Positions 7,751-16,798 are shown, numbered from the stretch's first letter. The stretch is 64,000 nucleotides of DNA from Paenibacillus etheri (GCF_001012825.1 NZ_LCZJ02000018.1:487122-551121); one strand, 5' to 3'. Made by a program: numbers and translations. The notes: generated from the letters alone by a model not told the origin.

Positions 7751-8227
7751 ATGATTACCCTCAGAAAGATCACACTAGAAAACAGACGTGCCATTTTTAA
7801 CCTGGAAGTCTCGGACGATCAACGTCGCTTCGTTGCATCCAATTTGTCAAGTATGGCTTCGTGTTATGTCCTTGTAACTAATAGTGGTCATCCATTTCCG
7901 TTTGCGATTTACGCAGATGAAGAGCCGGTTGGTTTTGTGATGTTGACATATGGAATCACTGGATATGAAGTTCCATCATTCGTAAATGATAGCTATTGTA
8001 TCCTGCGACTAATGATTGACAAACGATATCAGAATCAGGGCTACGGCCGAGAAGCCATGACAAGAATTTTGGAATTTATCCGCACTTTCCCGGCTGGCCC
8101 AGCACAATATTGCTGGATTTCTTATAAGGCTGACAATTTGCCTGCTAAAAGGCTTTATGAAAGCTTCGGTTTCCGTGACAGCGGCGAAATTATTGAAGAC
8201 GAGCTTACAACCGTATTGCGACTTTGA
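7751..8227 (+). CDS. GNAT acetyltransferase, polyamine/PaiA-BltD-like
   Basis: This 158-residue Gcn5-related N-acetyltransferase has the acetyl-CoA loop RYQNQGYGREAM near residues 94-105 and the closing ADNLPAKRLYESFGF segment near 132-146. The opening MITLRKITLENRRAIFNLEV and the PVGFVMLTYG strand resemble spermidine/spermine acetyltransferases such as BltD. The substrate cannot be settled from sequence. An AAGGGAGAAG site precedes the ATG. Confidence 0.85.
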   Translation: MITLRKITLENRRAIFNLEVSDDQRRFVASNLSSMASCYVLVTNSGHPFPFAIYADEEPVGFVMLTYGITGYEVPSFVNDSYCILRLMIDKRYQNQGYGREAMTRILEFIRTFPAGPAQYCWISYKADNLPAKRLYESFGFRDSGEIIEDELTTVLRL

Positions 8228-8270
8228 TTTGCTTTATACTTGGAGATTTCGAACCGTTTCGTGAAATTAT

Positions 8271-8336
8271 CGTTACTTTGAAGCAGTATCAAATCACAAA
8301 ACACGTTACTTTGAAGCAGTATTAAATCACAATTCA
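8271..8336. repeat. 33-bp direct repeat, two adjacent copies
   Basis: 8271-8303 and 8304-8336 are almost identical (CGTTACTTTGAAGCAGTAT... in each) and abut exactly. They lie in the 205-base gap between the GNAT and VOC genes. No coding function is visible. Confidence 0.8.
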
Positions 8337-8432
8337 CGTATCGGAGATGGAACTGGCTCCCATGTATTGATCGATGTCTCATAGCAATGAGAGAAACCGC
8401 TACTCGAAAATGCAAGTAACGGTTTATACTAA

Positions 8433-8792
8433 TTATCTATATTCCAACAGTTCAATTACATTGCCAAACGGATCTACAATGGCGCTATAGATGCCTGGGG
8501 GACACTCGCGAGGTTCATCGTATAGCACTTTGATACCAAGCTGCTTATATTGCTGAATGGAAGCGACTAGGTCCTCGACTTGGAGTCCAATTACAACTTG
8601 TGATTCTCTTGGATACTGAACTTGAGTAGTGAGCTCCACTTGACAGAGTACAATCGGGATAGGTTCGTGCTTCAAGCTAACAAGGCAATCATCATATTGG
8701 GTGGAGATTTCGAATCCTAATTTATTACAATAGAAATCAATAGCAACAGTCATATCAGCTATGTTAATAGAAATAACACTGATGTTAGGCAT
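8433..8792 (-). CDS. VOC (glyoxalase/bleomycin-resistance) superfamily protein
   Basis: This 119-residue protein has one vicinal-oxygen-chelate module pair. It opens with MPNISVISINIADM, has FYCNKLGFEIS near residues 22-32 and ends with VDPFGNVIELLEY, the conserved metal-site Glu region. The ATG at 8792 is preceded by GGAGGA on the minus strand; the ORF runs 20 codons further upstream but without a ribosome site. Family members range from metal-dependent lyases to resistance proteins, so the role is open. Confidence 0.85.
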   Translation of the reverse strand: MPNISVISINIADMTVAIDFYCNKLGFEISTQYDDCLVSLKHEPIPIVLCQVELTTQVQYPRESQVVIGLQVEDLVASIQQYKQLGIKVLYDEPRECPPGIYSAIVDPFGNVIELLEYR

Positions 8793-8877
8793 ACAATTAT
8801 TCCTCCAATAGGTTAGAATACGTGCACAATCAAGGGAGAAGATCCTTAACATTCCTTGATCAGCCTTAAGCTTGCTC

Positions 8878-9075
8878 TTAAGACTTGAAAATATCTGCTA
8901 GCTCGTATTTCCCGCCTTCCTTCAAATCGACTAATACTTCTAGTGCAAACCATTACGATAGACGGACTGTTTCAATCCATGCCTTCATAACCAACTCTAG
9001 GTTACTTTTAACTTCGATTTGTGATACAAGACTAATCTGGTCACCTCTTCTCAGGGAGATTACTGTCAATTGAAT
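8878..9075 (-). pseudogene. remnant of a small unknown gene
   Basis: On the minus strand 9075 to 8957 reads IQLTVISLRRGDQISLVSQI... and onward to a stop; after it the frame continues as WFALEVLVDLKEGGKYELAD to a second stop at 8878. The two pieces join smoothly in one frame with one stop codon between, a stop lies directly upstream, and no ATG or ribosome site is present. It looks like a decayed gene of about 65 codons. I do not recognise the family, although the end resembles small DUF1413-like proteins. Confidence 0.3.
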
Positions 9076-9110
9076 TTAAGTATATGTGATTAATCAGCTT
9101 GTAAAGTCTT

Positions 9111-9941
9111 CTAGTTTGCTCGCTTTCGGTTAAATTTCTCAAACAATAACAGCGGTAAATTAACGACGATTGGTGGATCATACGGGAGCGGATCTCTTAA
9201 GAGGATGTGTACGTGCAACTTCGTTGTAATATTCACTTCAACAGGTTCATCAAATTTCCCTCGCAAACATGTATCTAACTTAAAATAGTCAACAGGATTA
9301 CGACTCCATGGAATACCTGCTGTAAGTATGTAATACGTACCAGGTGAGATATCAGTAAATATGCATTCGCGATTGCGCATATTGAGCGCAGTACCGACGA
9401 TGGGTTTCTGATCGGGAATGGGGCGTGGAAATAAACCTACAAATAATAGACCGCGAAAATCCGGTGGTGTCTCTAGCTGACAGTGAATGCACATTCGTGG
9501 TGAGGATGGCAATGATGTATCTGATGTTAAGGGTGTGTGTTCATATTGATTCATATGGGAGAATAATTCAGACGAAGTGGCTGCAAACTTCTTAGGTGAT
9601 AGGCCGACGAATTGCTTGAACCGATGATGGAAGGAGCCGGCACTTCGGAAGCCTATCGAGAGCATAATCTTCGTTAACAACGAAGGTTGTTTCAGCAGCG
9701 CTTGTTTACCAGATTCCATCCGCAAGGCGGACAAGTATTGGCGTGGTGAAATACCTGTTGCTTTCTTAAATATTCTAGTGAAGTGATAGGCGCTATAACC
9801 AACTAGATGAGCGAGTTGCTCTGAAGTTACTTCTTCATCAAGATGCTCCTTCATGTATTGAATAGCTAGCTCCGTCGCGTGGATATAGCTATGATGTGGT
9901 AGATGAGTAGGCTCTACGTTAACCATCTCCTTCATTATCAT
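9111..9941 (-). CDS. AraC-family transcriptional regulator with C-terminal effector-like domain
   Basis: This 276-residue protein carries the AraC double helix-turn-helix at its N-terminal side (residues ~25-125: LAHLVGYSAYHFTRIFKKAT, then SIGFRSAGSFHHRFKQFVGL). The C-terminal ~140 residues form a separate domain, beta-rich with CIHCQLETPPDFRGLLFVGL near 150-170, which may bind a ligand. The DNA-binding domain being first is the reverse of classical AraC but common in MarA/Rob-like proteins. The start is either 9941 or the second ATG six bases in; no good ribosome site helps. It is monocistronic and its target is unknown. Confidence 0.85.
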   Translation of the reverse strand: MIMKEMVNVEPTHLPHHSYIHATELAIQYMKEHLDEEVTSEQLAHLVGYSAYHFTRIFKKATGISPRQYLSALRMESGKQALLKQPSLLTKIMLSIGFRSAGSFHHRFKQFVGLSPKKFAATSSELFSHMNQYEHTPLTSDTSLPSSPRMCIHCQLETPPDFRGLLFVGLFPRPIPDQKPIVGTALNMRNRECIFTDISPGTYYILTAGIPWSRNPVDYFKLDTCLRGKFDEPVEVNITTKLHVHILLRDPLPYDPPIVVNLPLLLFEKFNRKRAN

Positions 9942-10059
9942 AGGGGGTTCATAGTGTGTAATATTAAAAAATCCTATATATGTAGTATTTTAGGGCTTTG
10001 TCTAAAGCAGTACAAATGCTTAGGTGAAAATATGTAATAAGGAAAGCTCGAGGTGTGAT

Positions 10060-10764
10060 ATGGACAGAGTAGCGAATATAAGAACTGAAGAGAAGAGATA
10101 TCATGACTTGTGTTACGATAGTTATAATTTGTTCGAGCCAGGTTCCTGGCTACATAGACCCGTAAAGACGGTAATCGATCTATTAGAAGAATACAGAGAT
10201 CAAGAATATTTAAGTGTATTAGATTTAGGAGCTGGGATTGGTAGGAATAGTATCCCCATAGCGGAATCCATGAAAAATAGAAATGGGAAGGTAGTTTGTG
10301 TTGATTTATTGGAGTCGGCCATAGAAAAATTGGAAGGTTATAGTCGAAAATTTGGAGTCGAACCATTTATTGTAACAAGATTATCTGACATTGAACATTT
10401 CATTATCGATCAAGAGGAATATGATATTATCTTAGCTGTATCTGCCTTGGAACATGTGAGTTCGGTAAAGGCGCTGGAAAGTAAGCTTAACGAAATGATT
10501 ATTGGAACTAAAAGAAATGGAATCAATTGCATTATTATCGGATCGAACATACAAGAGGTAAACCTTGGAAATGGACAAGAACTAGACCCGATGTTTGAAG
10601 TGAATATACCTACAGAAAGAATGATGGATTTATTAGTTCAGCAGTACACTGGATGGGAAGTTAAACAACGATTTGTAAAACAAATAGAATATGAAATTGA
10701 TAGAAAAGGCCAACCCGTAAAACTGATAACAGATTGTATAACCTTTGTTGCTAAAAAAATATAA
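10060..10764 (+). CDS. class I SAM-dependent methyltransferase
   Basis: This 234-residue protein has the AdoMet-binding motif VLDLGAGIGRNS near residues 53-64, an acidic strand end VVCVDLLESA near 81-90 and motif IV EEYDIILAVSALEHV near 125-139. The ATG at 10060 follows GAGGTG at a good distance; the ORF could start at GTG 10024 but without support. The substrate is unknown. It is 20 bases upstream of the DUF4184 gene and may be cotranscribed. Confidence 0.85.
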   Translation: MDRVANIRTEEKRYHDLCYDSYNLFEPGSWLHRPVKTVIDLLEEYRDQEYLSVLDLGAGIGRNSIPIAESMKNRNGKVVCVDLLESAIEKLEGYSRKFGVEPFIVTRLSDIEHFIIDQEEYDIILAVSALEHVSSVKALESKLNEMIIGTKRNGINCIIIGSNIQEVNLGNGQELDPMFEVNIPTERMMDLLVQQYTGWEVKQRFVKQIEYEIDRKGQPVKLITDCITFVAKKI

Positions 10765-10783
10765 TAAACACTAGGAGATGGTT

Positions 10784-11532
10784 ATGCCTTTTACCTTTGC
10801 TCACCCTATTTTTGCCCTTCCTTTTAAATATGTGAAACCAAAATACTTTAGTGTTACCGGTCTAATACTAGGAAGTATGTCGCCTGATTTTGAATATTTT
10901 ATTATGCTTGAGCCCTATCAAAGTATAGGGCATTCTGTAAGAGGATTATTGTTGCAGGCGATTCATCTTTGTGTGATCCTTGCACTAATTTTCCATTTTA
11001 TAGTTAAGGAGAGTTTAGTATTGCATCTTCCTTCGAACTATAATATTGATCAACGAGCATATAATACCTTGAGCAGGTGGGGCTTGAAATCTACAGGCTG
11101 GATAGTGTTTATCATATCCGTGATTATTGGTTTCTTAACTCATGTGTTCATCGACGGGTTTACGCATTTTAATGTTATTTTGTGGAGCGATATTCCCCTC
11201 TAAGAGATTTAATGATTTATAATTTGCCTCTTTATAAAATATTTCAGCATTCTTTTTCGGTATCCGGATTACTCTTGCTAACCTGGATGATAATTAGTTC
11301 TTTGTATCGACACCATGAAACGGTAACGACAATGCCAACAGTAACAACAAAACAAAAAGTTATTTTCTGGACATCAGTAGTTGTTGTAGCGATAGCAGTA
11401 ACCAGTATGAAGTTACTTTTTAGTTCGAGCAGGAATATAATTGGTGTTCTTGTGGTTTCGCCTATTACAGGGGGATGTTTAGGAATATTACTTGTATCTA
11501 TCATAATAAGAGGTTTACAAAAGACAAAATAA
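10784..11532 (+). pseudogene. DUF4184 family membrane protein, frameshifted
   Basis: DUF4184 proteins are ~240-residue polytopic membrane proteins of unknown function beginning MPFTFAHP. Here the N-terminal 139 residues are in one frame and stop at 11203 just after FLTHVFIDGFTHFN. The C-terminal part (YNLPLYKIFQHSFSVSGLLL and onward, ending IIRGLQKTK at 11532) continues in another frame from about 11182. The break is near the CCCCTCTAAGAG stretch at 11196-11207. Either a real one-base indel or a sequencing error would explain it. The start at 10784 has AGGAG six bases upstream. Confidence 0.7.
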
Positions 11533-11605
11533 TCATAATTCGTTAAATAAATTACGAGTAAGAATATCATCGCATCATTAAAGCATCCATTGGATGTATT
11601 TTGCA

Positions 11606-12389
11606 ATAATAGAATTTATAAAAATTCGAGACTGCGGAGAAATGTGAAACAAATTCAATGGATGGTCCTATATTCAACTGCTGGCCATGGGGAGCCCAGT
11701 TTTTAATTAAGCACACGCCTCTTTGGGATGTATAACGGACCGAGTGGACCTTATATCCTCCGAAATGCATGTTTTAGTCGAGCTTACGGACAAATGTATA
11801 CGAAAAACCGAATACAATGTGCCGCCGGTAACGTAAACGAGCCAAATGTATGCGAAAAATCGAATACAATGTGCCGCCAGTAACGTAAACGAGCCAAATG
11901 TATGCGAAAAATCGAATACTATGTGCCGCCGGTAACGTAAACGAGCCAACTGTATGCGAAAAACCAATACAATGTGCCGCCGGTAACGTAAACGAGCCAA
12001 ATGTATGCGAAAAATCGAATACAATGTGCCGTCGGTAACGTAAACGAGCCAAATGTATGCGAAAAACCGAATACAATGTGCCGCCGGTAACGTAAACGAG
12101 CCAAATGTATGCGAAAAACCGAATACAATGTGCCGCCAGTAACGTAAACGAGCCAAATGTATGCGAAAAACCGAATATAATGAGCCGCCAGTAACGTAAA
12201 CGAGCCAAATGTATGCGAAAAACCGAACACAATGTGCCGCCGGTAACGTAAACGAGCCAGTGCCGTTATTCGCCCTGATTCACCCGGAATGGGCTTGTTA
12301 TTAGGGAATAAGTGCAATACGGTCCGTCCCTAATATATGTGCTTATTTCATCGAAATAAAGGCTATACGGTTCGTAAGCGGAACCTCAC
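11606..12389. repeat. composite dispersed element, expanded copy
   Basis: The left end (11606-11645, ATTCGAGACTGCGGAGAAATG core) and right end (12259-12389, with GAATGGGCTTGTTATTAG and AAGCGGAACCTCAC) match both ends of a shorter copy at 27694-27865. Between them this copy holds about 147 extra bases and nine tandem 52-bp units. The right end has small hairpins (TTAGGGA 12301-12307 with TCCCTAA 12327-12333; TTATTTC 12343-12349 with GAAATAA 12353-12359). The stretch has no gene. From 12390 to 12590 I see only the leader of the next gene and a T-run at 12461-12468. Confidence 0.75.
11792..12258. repeat. minisatellite of nine 52-bp units
   Basis: Nine head-to-tail units each contain GTAACGTAAACGAGCC, beginning at 11828, 11880, 11932, 11983, 12035, 12087, 12139, 12191 and 12243, so the period is 52 bases with one 51-base unit that lost a G. 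Units differ by a few substitutions (CCGCCGG, CCGCCAG or CCGTCGG; AACCG or AATCG), so the array is not an assembly artefact of identical copies. Spacing without variable spacers rules out CRISPR. The minus strand happens to be open in all three frames because the unit lacks stops there; no ribosome site supports a protein. Confidence 0.92.
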
Positions 12390-12590
12390 ACGGATACGAG
12401 TATGGAATTACGGATGTACTCAGCTTGTAACTCTACCTCCAAGGACGCCGTCAGGTGCTTTTTTTTATTATTTGAAAAATGGTTGAGAAATACATAGTTA
12501 ATAAGGGGAACTTTACTTATAATATTACTTTAGCGTATTTTTCCAGTACGCTGTCTTTTAAGTAACACTAGGCTGAAAGGAAGTTATCCC

Positions 12591-13829
12591 TTGTTTGAGA
12601 CTTTGCTTTTGAATTTTTTGTTTATATTGTTTCCGATCTTAATGTTTCTAATTTTCTTTGAGAATCGAGCTTTTGCCTACAATAGTAAGATTCTAGTTCT
12701 ACTGTCGGCAGTGACTATGTGTTTATGTATAGCCAAACCATTTAAACTCGATATTGGCTTTATTTTTGATTTGAGATATGTTCCGTTTATTATTGTGAGT
12801 CTTTTTGGTGGATACAAGAACGTTCTCCCGCTATATATCCTTTTAAATATCTATCGATTTTATGTGGGTGGAGAGGGTACGTTACAATCCTTTCTTTTTG
12901 CCACTTCAATCCTGATTCTGGTCCCTCTATATAGTAAAAGGTTCTTAAAACTTGATTCGAAAGGTCGCATCATCGCGGCAACGATAATTTCTTTTCTGAC
13001 GATGGGATTTTACCTAATTATATTAGGGTTCACACAAGGGACTTTAAATAGGGAATATTGGATTCTCACCTTAAATGCCTTTACGACGCATGTCGGGGTG
13101 ATGAGTATCAATATGATTTTAATAGAAAAGATTATTACTAATATTAAGAATCGCGACCGAATTATGCAATCTGAAAGACTAAATGTCGTTAGCGAGTTAG
13201 CGGCTAGTGTATCACATGAAATAAGAAATCCACTTACAGTGACCAGTGGCTTTTTGCAGTTGTTGAATAAATCCAAGTCGATCACCCGAGAGGAAAAACA
13301 ATACGTAGAGTTATCTTTGCTAGAACTACAGAGAGCTGAAAAAATCGTGAGTGACTATCTCTCTTTTGCCAAACCACAGTCCGAAAATATGATTTATTCT
13401 AATATGAAGGCGGAGTCAGAATATACTAAAAATATCATCATGCCTTATGCCACTATGCACAAGGTAGAGGTCAGATTTAGCTTTAATAATTCATTAAAAA
13501 AAAGTTATGACCGGAACCAAATACAGCAATGTTTAATTAATCTATATAAAAACGGAATTGAAGCGATGAGGGACACAGAAGGCGGAACGCTATTTATCGA
13601 TATATTTGAAAAAAAGCAAAATATAATGATCAGTATAAAGGATAACGGAGTCGGCATGACTAAGGATGAAATATCGCGTCTCGGTAAGCCGTATTATTCT
13701 ACTAAAGCAGAAGGGACAGGACTGGGGATGCTTATGGTCTATAGTACCATTGATAAGGTGAAAGGAAGCATTGAAGTCGATAGTGAAAAAGGAAAAGGAA
13801 CAACGTTTCTAATTACCATCCCTACTTAA
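12591..13829 (+). CDS. membrane sensor histidine kinase with 5TM-LYT-type sensor (sporulation kinase-like)
   Basis: The first ~190 residues form several hydrophobic helices like the 5TMR/LYT sensor of KinB-type kinases. The HisKA domain has the phospho-acceptor in SVSHEIRNPLTV (His near 209). The HATPase domain shows the N-box CLINLYKNGIEAM, the G1 box DNGVGM and the G2 box GTGLGM near the end. At 412 residues it is complete. The start is TTG 12591 with AAAGGAAG eight bases upstream. No response regulator gene is adjacent, as is usual for orphan kinases feeding the Spo0F/Spo0A phosphorelay; that pathway is an inference. Confidence 0.88.
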   Translation: MFETLLLNFLFILFPILMFLIFFENRAFAYNSKILVLLSAVTMCLCIAKPFKLDIGFIFDLRYVPFIIVSLFGGYKNVLPLYILLNIYRFYVGGEGTLQSFLFATSILILVPLYSKRFLKLDSKGRIIAATIISFLTMGFYLIILGFTQGTLNREYWILTLNAFTTHVGVMSINMILIEKIITNIKNRDRIMQSERLNVVSELAASVSHEIRNPLTVTSGFLQLLNKSKSITREEKQYVELSLLELQRAEKIVSDYLSFAKPQSENMIYSNMKAESEYTKNIIMPYATMHKVEVRFSFNNSLKKSYDRNQIQQCLINLYKNGIEAMRDTEGGTLFIDIFEKKQNIMISIKDNGVGMTKDEISRLGKPYYSTKAEGTGLGMLMVYSTIDKVKGSIEVDSEKGKGTTFLITIPT

Positions 13830-13961
13830 GCGAGAACATGCCACAGTACACCTACAGTTATAATGTTTATACTCTAATAGGAAAGTGTAATACCTTTCAT
13901 GAATGGATTTTGTGTGAAAAGGCCACGAGCCTATGTGAATCCATTAGGAGGTGCAGCTGCT

Positions 13962-14465
13962 ATGGAGGTTTTTATAACTAATAGGTGTCAAACTGATCAT
14001 CAGCTTCTTTGGTTTGTGGATCATTACCTTTATTACCGGCCGCAAGACGCTTAGCCAATTGACACCACTCGACTTCTTGTCATCATTGATTTTAAGTGAA
14101 ATTGTAGGTAATACGATATACGATGATGAGGTGAAGATCTGGCAGCTGCTGTTTGCTCTATCCATCTGGACCGCTTTGTCTTATTTGTTTGAAAAGGCGA
14201 CTACCCATTTTGTGAAGTTCGGGAACATGGCTGAAGGTCGGACAGTGTTGCTAATCGACGATGGTAAAGTCAGTCTTCTTCTTTTTCCATTACAATTATT
14301 GATAAAGGTAGGTTGCTGGAAGATTCCATGCGTGGCCGGCCAATGAATAAGATACAGATTCAGGAATGGGTCAGGGCGCAAGGCTATAAATGCGTGGAAG
14401 ATATTGCTTATGCTGAATACAAGGAAGACGGATCACTCTATATCATACCTAAAAACAAATCATAA
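13962..14465 (+). pseudogene. DUF421 (YetF-like) membrane protein, broken
   Basis: Pieces of a DUF421 protein lie in order but in different frames: MEVFIT from ATG 13962, then SFFGLWIITFITGRKTLSQL and TPLDFLSSLILSEIVGNTIY from about 14000, then NMAEGRTVLLIDDGKV near 14226, a further frame change around 14275, then MNKIQIQEWVRAQGYKCVED to the TAA at 14463. At least two indels and some loss make it non-functional. TAGGAGGTG upstream shows that it once had a good ribosome site. Intact YetF-type proteins are ~220 residues, membrane-anchored and of poorly known function. Confidence 0.8.
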
Positions 14466-14547
14466 ATCTTGTGATAATAATAAGTAAAGCAGGCGTATGG
14501 ATACAGAATTTATTCATCATATGCAAATCAAAATTGATTAAAATATA

Positions 14548-14582
14548 GACAGCGGACAGCTCATGTCCACTGTCTTTTTTTT
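14548..14582. terminator. Rho-independent terminator, possibly bidirectional
   Basis: GACAGCGGACA (14548-14558) pairs with TGTCCACTGTC (14564-14574) with one mismatch and is followed by eight T. It stands between the DUF421 remnant and the end of the convergent efflux gene. Confidence 0.75.
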
Positions 14583-14590
14583 GATTACAA

Positions 14591-16000
14591 TTAATAAACT
14601 CTAATACGCTTCACAAATAACGATAAAATCAATCCGATACCTGCAATTGCTGCGATAAATAAGTATGCATGTGTAATTCCAGCGGTTAAAATTTCAGGCT
14701 GTGCAGCAGTTGGATGTGTGTTAGCGAATCTTGTTTGTCCGTTAGACATTAGCGTAACAGCGAACGTTGTACCAAGAGCACCTGCTATTTGTTGAAGTGT
14801 ATTCATGACAGCAGCACCATCCGGATAGTATTTCACGGGTAACTGATTTAAGCCATTGGTTTGTGCGGGCATAATGACCATTGCTAATCCGATAAACATT
14901 GCGCAGTGTATTAAAATAAAGGTCAGGTTACTGGTTTCAGTAGAGTTGCTTGTAAACAGAAAACCTGCAATTGTTGCGATGGAGAATCCAAGCGGCAGCA
15001 ATAATCTTGGACCGAATTTGTCGAATATTCTACCCGTAACTGGAGCCATAGCTCCGTTAATCACACTGCCTGGAAGGAGCAGAATTCCTGCAGCTGTGGC
15101 TGATAACAATAAACCTCCTTTTAAATATAAGGGTAATAAAAGGGCAGAGGATAAAATGATCATCATTCCAAAAAAGACCATAACAAGACCTATTGTAAAC
15201 ATCGGATATTTAAACACTCGTAAATTCAGCATTGGCGTTTCCAACTTAAACTGTCGTAATACAAACAGGATTAAGCTGATGATACCAACGATAAGAGGCA
15301 GATAAACAATGATTTCACTTATAGAATGATCAGCGATGTTACTAAAACCAAATACGATTCCACCAAATCCAAAAGTAGAAAGCAGGATGGATAGAATATC
15401 AATTTTAGGTTTTGAAATATCGGCTACATTTTTGATGAATGTTAATCCGAATCCAAATGTAAATAATAATAAAGGTAAGCTTATCCAAAAGATAAATTCC
15501 CAGCCCAAATGATCCACGATCAAACCAGATAAAGTTGGCCCGATGGCCGGTGCACACATAATCACTAGTCCCATCATCCCCATGACGGTTCCACGTTTAT
15601 GTGCTGGGAAAATAATTAGAATAATGTTCGTCATTAGGGGGAGCAATAAACCAGTTCCCAAGGCTTGCACTAAACGCGCAATTAATAACGAGGTGAAATT
15701 AGGCGAGAGGGCAGCAATTAATGTTCCGACGATAGATAATATCAAGGAAGCTGTGAATAATTGTCTAGTGGTAAACCATTGCATTAATAAGGCGGATATA
15801 GGAACGAGGATTCCTAATACAAGTAAATATCCTGTGGTTAGCCATTGAACCGTGGAGGCGTTGATTGAAAATTCATCCATTAAGTTGGTAAAAGCCATAT
15901 TTAAGGCGGTTTCACTAAATAGCCCGACGAATGCACCTAGCATAAGCGAGAAGGCCATAAGGGCGGGACGTCTAACTTGAACAGTTGCTGTTGATTCCAT
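14591..16000 (-). CDS. DHA2-family MFS drug efflux transporter
   Basis: This 469-residue proton-driven exporter has about 14 membrane helices. Recognisable features are QWLTTGYLLVLGILVPISAL in helix 2, the loop RLVQALGTGLLLPLMTNII, and the antiporter motif C region CAPAIGPTLSGLIVDHLGWE. This is the EmrB/MdeA/LmrB type, typically exporting drugs or lipophilic compounds. The ATG at 16000 has AGAGG on the minus strand nine bases before it. A MarR gene lies 88 bases upstream in the same direction, and a matching inverted-repeat site precedes each gene, so the pump is probably derepressed when the regulator binds its drug. Confidence 0.9.
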   Translation of the reverse strand: MESTATVQVRRPALMAFSLMLGAFVGLFSETALNMAFTNLMDEFSINASTVQWLTTGYLLVLGILVPISALLMQWFTTRQLFTASLILSIVGTLIAALSPNFTSLLIARLVQALGTGLLLPLMTNIILIIFPAHKRGTVMGMMGLVIMCAPAIGPTLSGLIVDHLGWEFIFWISLPLLLFTFGFGLTFIKNVADISKPKIDILSILLSTFGFGGIVFGFSNIADHSISEIIVYLPLIVGIISLILFVLRQFKLETPMLNLRVFKYPMFTIGLVMVFFGMMIILSSALLLPLYLKGGLLLSATAAGILLLPGSVINGAMAPVTGRIFDKFGPRLLLPLGFSIATIAGFLFTSNSTETSNLTFILIHCAMFIGLAMVIMPAQTNGLNQLPVKYYPDGAAVMNTLQQIAGALGTTFAVTLMSNGQTRFANTHPTAAQPEILTAGITHAYLFIAAIAGIGLILSLFVKRIRVY

Positions 16001-16054
16001 GATAGGGATAAACCTCTTTTCAGAAATAGATTCGTATTATTGTTGTGGAATAGA

Positions 16055-16066
16055 TTGATATGTCAA
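16055..16066. promoter_or_regulatory. candidate MarR operator before the efflux gene
   Basis: TTGATATGTCAA is an almost perfect inverted repeat within TAGATTGATATGTCAAC. A close relative, TAGATGATATATCAAC, stands in front of the MarR gene itself at 16536-16551. The shared core suggests that the MarR protein binds both. Confidence 0.55.
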
Positions 16067-16088
16067 CTATAGGGCAGAGAAAATGCAT

Positions 16089-16514
16089 TTATGCATCTCT
16101 TACATTATCCTGCACACGAGTTAACAAAGTCTTTAGTGTTGAATAATCCGCAGGAGATAATCCAGTCGCGATAATTTCGTTTAATTGGAGGGTCACCTCA
16201 TTTATAGTAGTCTCTAATTTTCTGCCTTCTTCTGTTACAAATACATTTACTGAACGACGATCCTGTCTACTTGTTACTTTATGAATGTAACCTTTGTTCT
16301 CTAAGCTAGCGATCATCCGGGCAACACTGGCTTTGTCTTTCCCAAGTTTATTAGCAATCTCATTCTGAGATAAACCTTCTTTCTCAAGCAACAAAGCCAT
16401 AAGTAAATGTTGTTCAGGAGCAAGTCGAACAGGGGCAAGCAATTTTGTTAAATAATTGGCTATTTCTAAATGCAAATCTCGAATAACTAATCCTAGCGGG
16501 TCTTTGGAATCCAT
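16089..16514 (-). CDS. MarR-family transcriptional regulator
   Basis: This 141-residue winged-helix repressor has the DNA-binding segment LSQNEIANKLGKDKASVARM near residues 53-72 followed by the wing VTSRQDRRSVNVFVTEEGRK near 85-104. AGGAGA precedes the ATG at 16514. It lies upstream of the DHA2 efflux gene in the same direction and is very likely its repressor and autoregulated. The inducer is not known. Confidence 0.9.
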   Translation of the reverse strand: MDSKDPLGLVIRDLHLEIANYLTKLLAPVRLAPEQHLLMALLLEKEGLSQNEIANKLGKDKASVARMIASLENKGYIHKVTSRQDRRSVNVFVTEEGRKLETTINEVTLQLNEIIATGLSPADYSTLKTLLTRVQDNVRDA

Positions 16515-16540
16515 ATGATCTCTCCTAATTAAAATATAGA

Positions 16541-16576
16541 TGATATATCAACGTTTTGGTTTTGTTAATATTAACA
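16541..16576. promoter_or_regulatory. candidate operators in the MarR gene promoter
   Basis: TGATATATCA (16541-16550) is a perfect palindrome and matches the site before the efflux gene. Twelve bases further, TGTTAATATTAACA (16563-16576) is a perfect 14-base palindrome. Both lie just upstream of the MarR start on the minus strand, as expected for autoregulation. Confidence 0.5.
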
Positions 16577-16798
16577 TAAAGTAACTAATACAAGTCAAGT
16601 TAAAGCATAATTAAGTTATGGAGAAGATATAGAGATGGCCAAGCCGCTCTATAATGAAATACGCCTCTGATTGTGTGTCTAACCATTGAGATGAAGTTCA
16701 TTTACGGGGTGGTTTGTTTTGTGTTTTTGGCCTGCTTTACAGAAACCTTTCTAGATAAATGTCGTCTAACAAGATATGGAAATTTGAGGAGGGGAACT

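Noticed and set aside
8885-9073. 62-codon plus-strand frame
   Set aside because: No ribosome site; the minus strand holds a more protein-like, broken sequence.
11792-12258. Possible CRISPR array
   Set aside because: The whole 52-bp unit is repeated without unique spacers and no cas genes are present.
11707-12317. Three overlapping minus-strand frames of 132-152 codons encoding repetitive hydrophobic peptides
   Set aside because: They arise because the 52-bp repeat has no stop on that strand in any frame. They lack ribosome sites and each frame reads the same DNA.
12436-12470. Terminator near a run of eight T
   Set aside because: GACGCCGTC before the T-run gives only a very short stem, too weak to report as a terminator.
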